Shown: one piece after another, positions 18,206 to 25,619 of the stretch
How the letters are laid out: the number at the start of each line of letters is the position of its first letter
How positions within the stretch are numbered: the stretch's first letter is position 1
Assembly: GCA_016793165.1 (NCBI GenBank)
Contig: JAEULA010000114.1
Coordinates: forward strand, 124,001-188,000
From: Alphaproteobacteria bacterium
GTDB taxonomy: Bacteria; Pseudomonadota; Alphaproteobacteria; CACIAM-22H2
DNA length: 64,000 nucleotides
Direction of reading: 5' to 3'
Notes under the pieces: generated by a model
Told to the model about the DNA's origin: nothing
What the model saw: the letters and a program-made list of their open reading frames with translations, nothing else
Databases searched by the model: none
Translations under genes and position numbers: made by a program

Positions 18206-19849
18206 ATGACGACGCCGATGATGCCGCCCGAGGGCCCTGGGGTCCGTTTCGCCGCCGAGCGCGGTCGCGCCTGGCCGTTCGAGGAGGCGCGCAAGCTGCT
18301 CGCGCGCTTCGCGAAGGCGCCGCCGGCGAAAGGCTACGTGCTGTTCGAGACCGGCTACGGGCCGTCGGGGCTGCCGCATATCGGGACCTTCGGCGAGGTC
18401 GTGCGCACGACGATGGTGCGCAACGCCTTCCGCACGATGTCGGACCTGCCGACGCGGCTCTTCGCCTTCTCCGACGACATGGACGGCCTGCGCAAGGTTC
18501 CCGACAACATTCCCAATGCCGAGGCGCTGGCCGGCCATATCGGCCGGCCGCTGACGTCGGTGCCGGATCCGTTCGGCACGCATGCCGGCTTCGGCCAGCA
18601 CAACAACGCGCGGCTGCGCGCGTTCCTCGACTCCTTCGGGTTCGAGTACGAGTTCGTCTCGGCGACCGAGATGTACAAGTCGGGCGCCTTCGACGCGACG
18701 CTCAAGCAGGTGCTCCACCACTACGACCGCGTCACGAGCGTCATCCTGCCCACGCTCGGGCCGGAGCGGCGCGCGACGTATTCGCCCGTGCTGCCGATCT
18801 CGCCGGCCACCGGCCGCGTGCTGCAGGTGCCGATCCTCGAGGTGAAGCTGGACTCCTACTCGGTCGTCTTCCGCGACGAGGACGGAACGCTGACCGAGGT
18901 GCCGGTGACCGGCGGCCACTGCAAGCTGCAGTGGAAGGCCGATTGGGCGATGCGCTGGGTCGCCCTCGACGTCGACTACGAGATGGCGGGCAAGGACCTG
19001 ATCGACTCGGTGAAGCTGTCGGGGCAGATCTGCCGCGTGCTCGGCGGGCGTCCGCCCGAGGGGTTCAACTACGAGCTCTTCCTCGACGCCCAGGGCGAGA
19101 AGATCTCGAAGTCGCGCGGCAACGGCCTGACGGTGGACGAGTGGCTGCGCTACGGGCCGCCCGAGAGCCTGGCGCTGTTCATGTACAACCAGCCCAAGGC
19201 GGCGAAGCGGCTGCATTTCGACGTCATCCCGCGCCAGGTCGACGACTATCTCGGCCACGTCGCGAAGTTTCCGGAGCAGGCGGCCCCGGACGGCGATGCG
19301 GCATCGAAGTCGGGGCAGCGGCTCGACAATCCCGCGTGGCACATCCATGCCGGCCGGCCGCCGGCGCCCGAACGCGACGGCCTGCCGTTCTCGATCCTGC
19401 TCAATCTCGTCGGCGTGGCGAACACCGAGGACCCGGCGGTGCTTTGGGGCTTCATCACGCGCTACGCGCCGAACGCCAATCCGCAGAGCTGCCCGATGCT
19501 CGATCGGCTCGTCGGCTACGCGATCGCCTATTACCGCGACTTCGTGAAGCCGGCGCGGCGATTCCGCGCGCCGACCGATGCGGAGCGCGCCGCGCTGGAG
19601 GATCTCGTCGGCACGCTCGAGAGCCTGCCCGCGGATGCCGATTCCGAGGCGATCCAGTTCCAGGTCTACGAGGTCGGCAAGCGCCACGGCTTCGCGGCCG
19701 ACCTGCGGGGCTGGTTCAAGGTGCTCTACGAACTGCTGTTCGGCACGGAGCAGGGGCCGCGCCTCGGCTCCTTCACCGCGCTCTACGGCCGCGCCGAGAC
19801 GGTCGCGTTGATCCGCAAGGCGCAGGACGGCGCGCTCGCGGTGGCGTGA
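18206..19849 (+). CDS. lysS: lysyl-tRNA synthetase, class I
   Basis: Charges tRNA-Lys with lysine in the cytoplasm. The 547-aa protein is a class I enzyme, not the class II LysRS of E. coli: the HIGH motif reads PHIG in GYGPSGLPHIGTFGE (residues 57-60) and the KMSKS motif is KISKS (residues 299-303). Length and the archaeal-type blocks AFSDDMDGLRKVP and WKADWAMRW are typical of the class I LysRS found in archaea, spirochaetes and many alphaproteobacteria. No class II copy is seen in this window. A nearly leaderless start is likely. Confidence 0.95.
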   Translation: MTTPMMPPEGPGVRFAAERGRAWPFEEARKLLARFAKAPPAKGYVLFETGYGPSGLPHIGTFGEVVRTTMVRNAFRTMSDLPTRLFAFSDDMDGLRKVPDNIPNAEALAGHIGRPLTSVPDPFGTHAGFGQHNNARLRAFLDSFGFEYEFVSATEMYKSGAFDATLKQVLHHYDRVTSVILPTLGPERRATYSPVLPISPATGRVLQVPILEVKLDSYSVVFRDEDGTLTEVPVTGGHCKLQWKADWAMRWVALDVDYEMAGKDLIDSVKLSGQICRVLGGRPPEGFNYELFLDAQGEKISKSRGNGLTVDEWLRYGPPESLALFMYNQPKAAKRLHFDVIPRQVDDYLGHVAKFPEQAAPDGDAASKSGQRLDNPAWHIHAGRPPAPERDGLPFSILLNLVGVANTEDPAVLWGFITRYAPNANPQSCPMLDRLVGYAIAYYRDFVKPARRFRAPTDAERAALEDLVGTLESLPADADSEAIQFQVYEVGKRHGFAADLRGWFKVLYELLFGTEQGPRLGSFTALYGRAETVALIRKAQDGALAVA

Positions 19850-19904
19850 GGAGCGCGCCGGATCGCGATCCGGAGGCGATCCCGATCCGGCGGCTTCCGA
19901 TCCG

Positions 19905-20771
19905 CTATCCGCGCGGGCGGCGGCTCTTTTCCGCGAAAGCCTGGTACAGCGACCACGTCTGCTTCGTGACCGGCCCGTAGTCGAGGACGCGGTCCTCGAT
20001 CTTCACGCACGGGCGGATCTTCGCGTAGTTGCCCGAGGAGAAGATCTCGTCGGCGGCGAGGACCTCGTCGAAGGTGATCGTGCGCTCCTGCACCTCGCGT
20101 CCCGCGCCGCGCAGCAGCTGGATCGCGCGCTGGCGCGTGATGCCGTTGAGGAAGGTGCGGTTGGCGACCGGCGTCGAGACGACGCCGTCCTTGACGATGA
20201 ACAGGTTCGCCGCGGTGAACTCGGCGACATTGCCGTTGAGGTCGAGCACGACGCTGGCGTCGAAGCCGCGCTGCCGCGCCTCGAGCGCGATCAGCCCGAC
20301 CTGAGCATAGAGGCCCGAGGCCTTGGCCTCGGTGGGCATCGTTTCCGGGCTCGGGCGCCGGCGCCGGGCGAGACAGGCGGTGAAGCCGTTGCCGGCCGTG
20401 AGCTTCGCCTCCTCGAGATAGAGCGCGAAGCGCGTCGTCGCGGGATCGGGCCCGAGCGGCCCGTCCTCGGCCCAGAACATCGGCCGGACATAGAGCTCCG
20501 CGTCGTCGGCGAACTTGTCCGCGCCCTGCCAGGCGAGCCGCTCGATCGTCGGCCCGTCGACCTGGGGCGCGAGGCCGATGGTGCGCGCCGAGGCGACGGC
20601 GCGCGCGCAATGGCGGTCGAGATCGGGGCCGAGGCGGCGATAGATGCGCCCGCCGTCGAACACCATCGAGCCCAGCCAGGCGCCGTGGGTGTTCGCGGTC
20701 ATGATCGGAGTCTTTCCGTCGATCCACGCGCCTTCGAAATACGCGACCGAGCGTCCACCCTGCTGCATCAC
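19905..20771 (-). CDS. branched-chain amino acid aminotransferase-like (class IV PLP enzyme)
   Basis: PLP-dependent aminotransferase of fold type IV, 288 aa. The likely Schiff-base Lys is in TEAKASGLYAQ (residue 150), followed by GNVAEFTAANLFIV, which supplies the cofactor-phosphate and alpha-carboxylate region. The late TFLNGITRQRAIQL is also conserved. Family reactions are interconversion of Leu/Ile/Val with their 2-oxo acids; D-amino-acid transaminase and aminodeoxychorismate lyase are related but less like it. Two Met codons begin the protein; the first was used. It is convergent with lysS (55 bp). Confidence 0.9.
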   Translation of the reverse strand: MMQQGGRSVAYFEGAWIDGKTPIMTANTHGAWLGSMVFDGGRIYRRLGPDLDRHCARAVASARTIGLAPQVDGPTIERLAWQGADKFADDAELYVRPMFWAEDGPLGPDPATTRFALYLEEAKLTAGNGFTACLARRRRPSPETMPTEAKASGLYAQVGLIALEARQRGFDASVVLDLNGNVAEFTAANLFIVKDGVVSTPVANRTFLNGITRQRAIQLLRGAGREVQERTITFDEVLAADEIFSSGNYAKIRPCVKIEDRVLDYGPVTKQTWSLYQAFAEKSRRPRG

Positions 20772-20838
20772 ATGTCTCCCTCGATGGCCGCGCGCCGGCA
20801 GGGCGTCGCGGACTGGCGTGGATCGCGAACGGGCCCGC

Positions 20839-21474
20839 CTACTGGCTGACCCACACGATCCGGTGGATGAAGGCGATCTCCTCGATCGCGAAGCTGCGAT
20901 CGGGATGCGCCGGATTGAGCGACACGAGCTCGACCTTCTTCGCGCCCTTGCGCGCGAGCTGCTTGGCCATCACCTCGCCGCCCGTCGTGCGCACGACCAC
21001 GCGATCGCCGCGGCGAAGATCGGCGCCCGGGCTCACCACGATCGTGTCGCCGTCGCGATAAACCGGCAGCATCGAGTCGCCGCTGATCTCCAGGGCGTAG
21101 GCATGCTGGTCGGCGAGCTCCGCGAAGAGCAGCTCGTCCCAGCCCGTCCCCGACGGATAGCCGGCGTCGTCGAAGAAGCCCTCGGCGCCGGCCTGGGCGT
21201 AGCCGATCACCGGGATGCGGCGCAGCGTGCCGCCGCCGCCGGGCGCGACGCCGACGAAGCCGACGAACTCCGTGAAGGACGCGCCGGTGGCCTCGAGGAT
21301 CTTGGCGATCGACTCGGTCGACGGCCAGCGCGGGCGGCCGTCGCGGGCGACCCGCTTCGACTTGTTGAAGGTCGTCGGGTCGAGGCCGGCACGTCGCGCC
21401 AGCCCGGACGGCGAGAAGCCGTGGGCGGCGGCGAGCTGGTCGATCGCCTGCCAGATATCGGCGTGTTTCAACAT
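20839..21474 (-). CDS. XRE-type regulator with S24 (LexA-like) self-cleaving peptidase domain
   Basis: Transcriptional regulator of 211 aa. The N-terminal helix-turn-helix is DIWQAIDQLAAAHGFSPSGL followed by ARRAGLDPTTFNKSKR. The C-terminal S24 domain has the serine in SGDSMLP (Ser134), the lysine in GEVMAKQL (Lys171), and an Ala-Gly bond (Ala95-Gly96) placed like the LexA cleavage site. Self-cleavage upon stress would be expected, but targets are unknown. The start was set at MLKHADIW, the usual N-terminus of this family in alphaproteobacteria, rather than six codons earlier. It lies 73 bp downstream of the prephenate dehydratase gene on the same strand. Confidence 0.9.
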   Translation of the reverse strand: MLKHADIWQAIDQLAAAHGFSPSGLARRAGLDPTTFNKSKRVARDGRPRWPSTESIAKILEATGASFTEFVGFVGVAPGGGGTLRRIPVIGYAQAGAEGFFDDAGYPSGTGWDELLFAELADQHAYALEISGDSMLPVYRDGDTIVVSPGADLRRGDRVVVRTTGGEVMAKQLARKGAKKVELVSLNPAHPDRSFAIEEIAFIHRIVWVSQ

Positions 21475-21547
21475 CGATGGATTCAACCACATCGGACATA
21501 AGACCTGAATGCGGAATTTAAGCCGCGTCCGGTCCGTCCGCGAGCGG

Positions 21548-22402
21548 TCACCCGGCGGTGTCGCGGTAGGGATTGGCCGGGTAGACGCCCAGGATCTTCA
21601 GCTCCTTGGCGAAGAACCTCAGCTCCTCGAGCGCGAGCTTGAGGTTGCGATCCTCGGGATGGCCCTCGACATCGGCGTAGAACTGGGTCGCCGTGAACGC
21701 GCCGCCGAGCATGTAGCTCTCGAGCTTGGTCATGTTGACGCCGTTGGTGGCGAAGCCGCCCATCGCCTTGTAGAGCGCGGCCGGCACGTTGCGGACCTGG
21801 AAGACGAAGGTGGTGATCGTCTTGCCGGCGCCGCGGCGCGGGAGCTTGGGCTGGCGCGCGAGCACCAGCATGCGCGTCGTGTTGTGATGATTGTCCTCGA
21901 TGTCCCTGGCGAGGGTGGCGAGGCCGTAGATCTCGCCGGCGAGCGACGAGGCGATCGCGGCGCGGGTGACGTCGCCGCTCTTGGCGATCTCGGCGGCCGA
22001 GCCGGCGGTGTCGCCGGCGACGACGCGCCGCAGCCCGTACTTGCGCGTCGCATGGCGGCACTGGTCGAGCGCCTGGACGTGGCTCTGGATCGTCCGGATC
22101 GTCTTCAGCGTCGCGCCCTTCACGGCGAGGAGCTGGTGGCGGACCGGCTGGAACACCTCGCCGATGATGTGCAGGCCGGCATGCGGCATCAGGTGGTGCG
22201 CGTCGGCGACGCGGCCCGCCGTCGAGTTCTCGATCGGGATCATCGCGAGCCGCGCCTTGCCCTGGCGAACCGCCGTCATCGCGTCCTCGAAGGTCGCGCA
22301 GGCGAGCGTCTTCAGCGACGGATAGGCGTTGCGGCAGGCGAGGTCCGAGTAGGCGCCGAGCTGACCCTGGAAGGCGATGACCGGCGGCGGCTTGGTGGAC
22401 AT
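21548..22402 (-). CDS. pheA: prephenate dehydratase
   Basis: Converts prephenate to phenylpyruvate in phenylalanine synthesis, with loss of water and CO2; cytoplasmic. The 284-aa protein is monofunctional (no chorismate mutase domain). The catalytic domain starts FQGQLGAYSDLA and includes IPIENSTAGRV and the NTTRMLVL loop, whose Thr-Arg pair belongs to the TRF active-site motif. The C-terminal ACT domain begins near residue 190 (TTFVFQVRNVPAALYKAM) and has KLESYMLGG where other enzymes have an ESRP Phe-binding motif. It is 4 bp downstream of kdsB, so probably one operon. Confidence 0.95.
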   Translation of the reverse strand: MSTKPPPVIAFQGQLGAYSDLACRNAYPSLKTLACATFEDAMTAVRQGKARLAMIPIENSTAGRVADAHHLMPHAGLHIIGEVFQPVRHQLLAVKGATLKTIRTIQSHVQALDQCRHATRKYGLRRVVAGDTAGSAAEIAKSGDVTRAAIASSLAGEIYGLATLARDIEDNHHNTTRMLVLARQPKLPRRGAGKTITTFVFQVRNVPAALYKAMGGFATNGVNMTKLESYMLGGAFTATQFYADVEGHPEDRNLKLALEELRFFAKELKILGVYPANPYRDTAG

Positions 22403-22406
22403 GGCT

Positions 22407-23177
22407 TCAGCGTCCTGGCTTGGAGGTGACGGGCGTCAGCAGCGTGCGGGCGCGGGCGAGATCATCGGGCGTGTCGACGCCCAGCGGCACGGCGTCGACG
22501 ATGGCGACGTCGATGCGCATGTCGGCCTCGAGCGCGCGCAACTGCTCGAGGCGCTCCTGCCGCTCGAGCGGCGAGGGCGGCAGGTTCACGAAGCGCTCGA
22601 GCGCCGCACGGCGATAGGTATAGAGGCCGATATGGTGGTAGCGCGGCCCGTCGCCGGTCGGCGCCGTCGCACGCGTGAAATACAGCGCGCGGCCGACGCG
22701 CCGCGCGGGATCGCGCATCGACACGACGGCCTTCACGACATTCGGATTGACGTGCTCCTCGGCGCGGACGATCTCGACCGCGAGGGTGGCGATGTCGACG
22801 CGGCCGTCGTCGAGCGGCAGCAGCGAGGCCCGGATGGTCTCGCGCGCGATCGTCGGCAGGTCGCCCTGGACGTTGACGATGGCGTCGTGGCGGCCGTCCG
22901 GATCGATCCGGGTGAGCGCCGACCAGATGCGGTCGGAGCCGGAGGGAAGGTCGGACGGGGTCAGCACGGCGCGGCCGCCGGCCGCGACGACGGCATCGAC
23001 GATCGCCTGCTCGCCCGCGGCGACGACCACCGGGCCGAGCTCGGCCTCCATCGCGCGGCGCCAGACATGGACGATCATCGGCGCCCCGTGGATGTCCGCC
23101 AAGGGCTTGTTCGGCAGGCGCGTGGACGCGAGCCGGGCGGGGATCAGGACGAGCGGACGCTGGGGGCGACTCGACAT
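22407..23177 (-). CDS. kdsB: 3-deoxy-manno-octulosonate cytidylyltransferase (CMP-KDO synthetase)
   Basis: Activates KDO with CTP to CMP-KDO for lipopolysaccharide inner-core synthesis; cytoplasmic. At 256 aa it has normal length. The nucleotide-binding N-terminus VLIPARLASTRLPNKPLADI is diagnostic, followed by the Asp of VNVQGDLP, which binds metal. The late block YHHIGLYTYRRAALERF and the segment PSPLERQERLEQLRALE are also conserved. Together with pheA (4 bp apart) it forms a short operon, an arrangement seen in other alphaproteobacteria. It shows that the host makes LPS. Confidence 0.96.
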   Translation of the reverse strand: MSSRPQRPLVLIPARLASTRLPNKPLADIHGAPMIVHVWRRAMEAELGPVVVAAGEQAIVDAVVAAGGRAVLTPSDLPSGSDRIWSALTRIDPDGRHDAIVNVQGDLPTIARETIRASLLPLDDGRVDIATLAVEIVRAEEHVNPNVVKAVVSMRDPARRVGRALYFTRATAPTGDGPRYHHIGLYTYRRAALERFVNLPPSPLERQERLEQLRALEADMRIDVAIVDAVPLGVDTPDDLARARTLLTPVTSKPGR

Positions 23178-23381
23178 GGCGCGGGCAGGGGCGAAGGGAT
23201 CGGGTTGCGGAGGAGGGTCGACGGACGATGCCGCGGCGGGAGGGCGCGAGGGCCACGGACACGAGTCGGCAACGTGCGGCCGAATGTCGCGGGCCGCGCG
23301 CGCGGCCCGGCTGCAGCGGGCCGGACCTTAACCCGTTCTCATGTCAGCGCAAGTCGGGGTTCGGACTCGATGCAAGATCGG

Positions 23382-23410
23382 TTGATGGCCTGGGCGGGCT
23401 TCGGCATATT
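23382..23410 (+). promoter_or_regulatory. candidate promoter of the cytochrome c gene
   Basis: TTGATG, a 17-nt spacer and CATATT lie 54 bp upstream of the cytochrome c ATG. This is among the few TA-containing stretches in the 287-bp divergent region between kdsB and the cytochrome gene, which supports the call, but the boxes are not perfect. Confidence 0.42.
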
Positions 23411-23464
23411 GCGCGCGCTTTTCGGCACCCCGGTCCCGCGCCGCGCGCTTTTCCTGAGGCCCCG

Positions 23465-24028
23465 ATGGATTCCTTCGAGTTCAACAAGATCGCCGGCGCG
23501 TTCCTGTTCGCGCTGCTGACGACGACGGTGATCGGCTACGCGGGCAATGCCCTGGTCCACCCCAAGGCGCTCGCGAAGAACGCGTTCGCGATCGACGCGT
23601 CGGCCGTGGCGGCCGCGCCGGCCACCGGCGCCCCGGCCGCGGCGGCCAAGATCGATCCGGTGGCGCCGCTGCTCGCCGCGGCGACGGCGGACGCCGGCAA
23701 GTCGGTCGCACAGCGCCAGTGCGGCTCGTGCCACACCTTCGACAAGGGCGGGAAGAACAACGTCGGCCCGAACCTCTGGTCCGTCGTGACCCGCACGAAG
23801 GGCGTGGTCGACGGGTTCAAGTACTCGGGCGCCATGCAGGCGGCCGGCAAGCAGGCCGGCGACGACGGCAAGTGGAGCTACGAGAACCTCAATCATTTCC
23901 TGGCCAATCCGAAGGCCTACGTCGCCGGCACGACGATGGGCTTCGCCGGGCTGCGGTCGGCGCAGGACCGCGCCAACGTCATCGCGTTCCTGCGCGGCCA
24001 GTCGGATTCGCCGGCACCGCTGCCCTGA
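23465..24028 (+). CDS. membrane-anchored c-type cytochrome (CycM/c552 type)
   Basis: Electron carrier of 187 aa anchored in the inner membrane, periplasmic side. The N-terminal helix (AGAFLFALLTTTVIGYAG) is an uncleaved anchor, followed by an Ala/Pro-rich linker (about residues 45-75) and a class I cytochrome domain. Haem attachment is CGSCH (Cys86, Cys89, His90) and the Met ligand is Met158 in GTTMGF. Homologues pass electrons from the bc1 complex to the aa3 oxidase. It is divergent from kdsB and ends 26 bp before a strong terminator, so it is monocistronic. Confidence 0.94.
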   Translation: MDSFEFNKIAGAFLFALLTTTVIGYAGNALVHPKALAKNAFAIDASAVAAAPATGAPAAAAKIDPVAPLLAAATADAGKSVAQRQCGSCHTFDKGGKNNVGPNLWSVVTRTKGVVDGFKYSGAMQAAGKQAGDDGKWSYENLNHFLANPKAYVAGTTMGFAGLRSAQDRANVIAFLRGQSDSPAPLP

Positions 24029-24053
24029 TCGCCGGCAGGACGTCTCGATCCAG

Positions 24054-24083
24054 CGGGCGGGTTCGCGAGAACCCGCCCGTTTT
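24054..24083 (+). terminator. Rho-independent terminator after the cytochrome c gene
   Basis: A perfect 11-bp stem (CGGGCGGGTTC paired with GAACCCGCCCG) closed by a GCGA tetraloop is followed by TTTTCGTTT. It begins 26 bp after the cytochrome stop codon. This is one of the clearest terminators in the window. Confidence 0.88.
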
Positions 24084-24188
24084 CGTTTGGCGCTTCGTTC
24101 GGGCCCCACGGCGGCCCGGGCGGTCAACCAAGGCTTAAGGCCGATCCGGCAGGGTCCCCACTTTCCCGCGCCAGGAGCCTTCCCCCGC

Positions 24189-24695
24189 ATGTCCGTCGCC
24201 GCCGCCGTTGCCGAATTCGACGCCCCCACGCTGGGCCCCGCCCTCAGCCGCGCCGACGGCGTCGAGCGCCGCGCCTGCGCCCAGGCGCTGCAGCTCTGGC
24301 GCGAGGCTGCGGCGCCGCGCCGGATGCCCTCGGTCACGGCGATCCGCCGGGACGTTGCCGGCACGCTGTGGCCGCACCTCTTCGTCGTGGAGTGGCCGGG
24401 CGAATTCGACGGCTCCCGAGTCGTCGACGCCGGATCGGTGCTCGCCGAGGCGCTGGGCCTCGACCCGGTCGGCAAGGCGATGCGCGAGGCGTGGCCCGCC
24501 GAGTCGCTGCAGCGCCTGCAGTTCCTCCAGGAGACCACGGTCGAGCTGATGACGCCGATCGACGAGGCCGGCCGCTGGCGGCGCGGCGAGTCGGAGATCG
24601 TCTACCGTTGCGTCTGGCTGCCGCTGTCCGACGACCAGCGCGTGGTCACGCATCTGCTCGGCGCGATCAGCTACCGGACGCTTCGCTTCACCTGA
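24189..24695 (+). CDS. PAS domain protein (PAS_5 type)
   Basis: Small cytoplasmic protein of 168 aa consisting mainly of one PAS-like sensor fold of the alphaproteobacterial PAS_5 type (PF07310). Recognisable blocks are LQLWREAAAPRRMPSVTAI near residue 35, the strand LWPHLFVVEW, and the terminal RVVTHLLGAISYRTL. No output domain is attached, so it may act through a partner or bind a ligand. It is preceded by the cytochrome terminator and followed 68 bp later by hisN on the same strand. Confidence 0.8.
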   Translation: MSVAAAVAEFDAPTLGPALSRADGVERRACAQALQLWREAAAPRRMPSVTAIRRDVAGTLWPHLFVVEWPGEFDGSRVVDAGSVLAEALGLDPVGKAMREAWPAESLQRLQFLQETTVELMTPIDEAGRWRRGESEIVYRCVWLPLSDDQRVVTHLLGAISYRTLRFT

Positions 24696-24763
24696 CGCCG
24701 TGGGCCCGGGGATGCTGCCCTGGCTTGTGAGCATTCCGGCAGGCGGGCCATAGTCCGCGGCCC

Positions 24764-25540
24764 ATGATCGACGAACTCGCGCAATTCACCGCGCTCGCGA
24801 CCCGGCTCGCCGACGCGGCGCGACCCATCGCGCTCCGCCATTTCCGCAACGATCCGGACACCGAGATCAAGTCGGACGCCTCACCGGTCACCATCGCCGA
24901 CCGCGAGTCCGAGCGCGCGATGCGCGAGCTGATCCGCGCGCAGTTCCCCGACCACGGCGTGATCGGCGAGGAGTTCGGCGCCGACCGGCCCGATGCCAGC
25001 CATGTCTGGGTGCTCGACCCGATCGACGGCACCAAGTCCTTCGTCTCCGGCCGCCCAATCTGGGGCTCGCTGGTTGCGCTGTGCCGCGACGGCCGGCCGA
25101 TCGTCGGCGTGATCGATTGCCCGGCGGTGGAAGACCGCTGGGTCGGCGCCGCCGGGCGGCCGACGACCCACAACGGCCGGCCATGCCGTACGCGGCCGCG
25201 CGAGCGCCTAGCGGAATCGATCCTCTACGCGACCTCGCCCTTTGTCTTCGAGGGCCGCGACCGCGACGGCTTCGGCCGCCTCCACGACCGGACCCGCTTC
25301 ACGATCTTCGGCAACGACTGCCACAGCTACGGACTGGTCGCGAGCGGCTGGGTCGACCTCGTCGTGGAGGCCAAGCTGCAGGTCTACGACTGGGCGGCGC
25401 TGGTCCCCGTGGCCGAGGGCGCGGGCGGCGTCATCACCGACTGGGACGGGCGGCCGCTCGGGCTCCACAATGACGGCCGCGTCGTCCTCGCGGGCGACGC
25501 GCGGATGCATCGCGCCGCTCTCGATGTCCTGAACGGATGA
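24764..25540 (+). CDS. hisN: histidinol-phosphatase, inositol-monophosphatase family
   Basis: Mg2+-dependent phosphatase of 258 aa, probably removing phosphate from histidinol phosphate in histidine synthesis. Metal-binding motifs are IGEEFG (about residue 67), DPIDGTKSF (about 85-93) and the late Asp in QVYDWAAL. The wording of these blocks, with SPVTIADRESE near residue 40, is closer to HisN-type enzymes than to SuhB-type inositol monophosphatases. Related 3'(2'),5'-bisphosphate or inositol phosphatases remain possible. It stands apart from other his genes. Confidence 0.82.
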   Translation: MIDELAQFTALATRLADAARPIALRHFRNDPDTEIKSDASPVTIADRESERAMRELIRAQFPDHGVIGEEFGADRPDASHVWVLDPIDGTKSFVSGRPIWGSLVALCRDGRPIVGVIDCPAVEDRWVGAAGRPTTHNGRPCRTRPRERLAESILYATSPFVFEGRDRDGFGRLHDRTRFTIFGNDCHSYGLVASGWVDLVVEAKLQVYDWAALVPVAEGAGGVITDWDGRPLGLHNDGRVVLAGDARMHRAALDVLNG

Positions 25541-25556
25541 GGCGGTCCGCCGGCAA

Positions 25557-25576
25557 GGTTTCGGCTTGCCGAAACC
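25557..25576 (+). other. intergenic stem-loop before the peptide importer operon
   Basis: A perfect 8-bp stem (GGTTTCGG with CCGAAACC) and a CTTG loop start 17 bp after the hisN stop. No T-run follows, so it is either a weak terminator of hisN or a leader structure of the importer operon. Confidence 0.4.
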
Positions 25577-25619
25577 CGGGCCGGGACCCAAGTTCGAAGG
25601 CCCCAGCGAAGGAGCCGAC

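Noticed and set aside
19858..19873. 16-bp palindrome CCGGATCGCGATCCGG after lysS as terminator
   Set aside because: No T-run follows before the convergent aminotransferase gene; it may only be a weak stop.
23291..23308. 18-bp GC palindrome GGGCCGCGCGCGCGGCCC between kdsB and the cytochrome gene
   Set aside because: Pure GC alternation is expected by chance at this base composition and no T-run follows.
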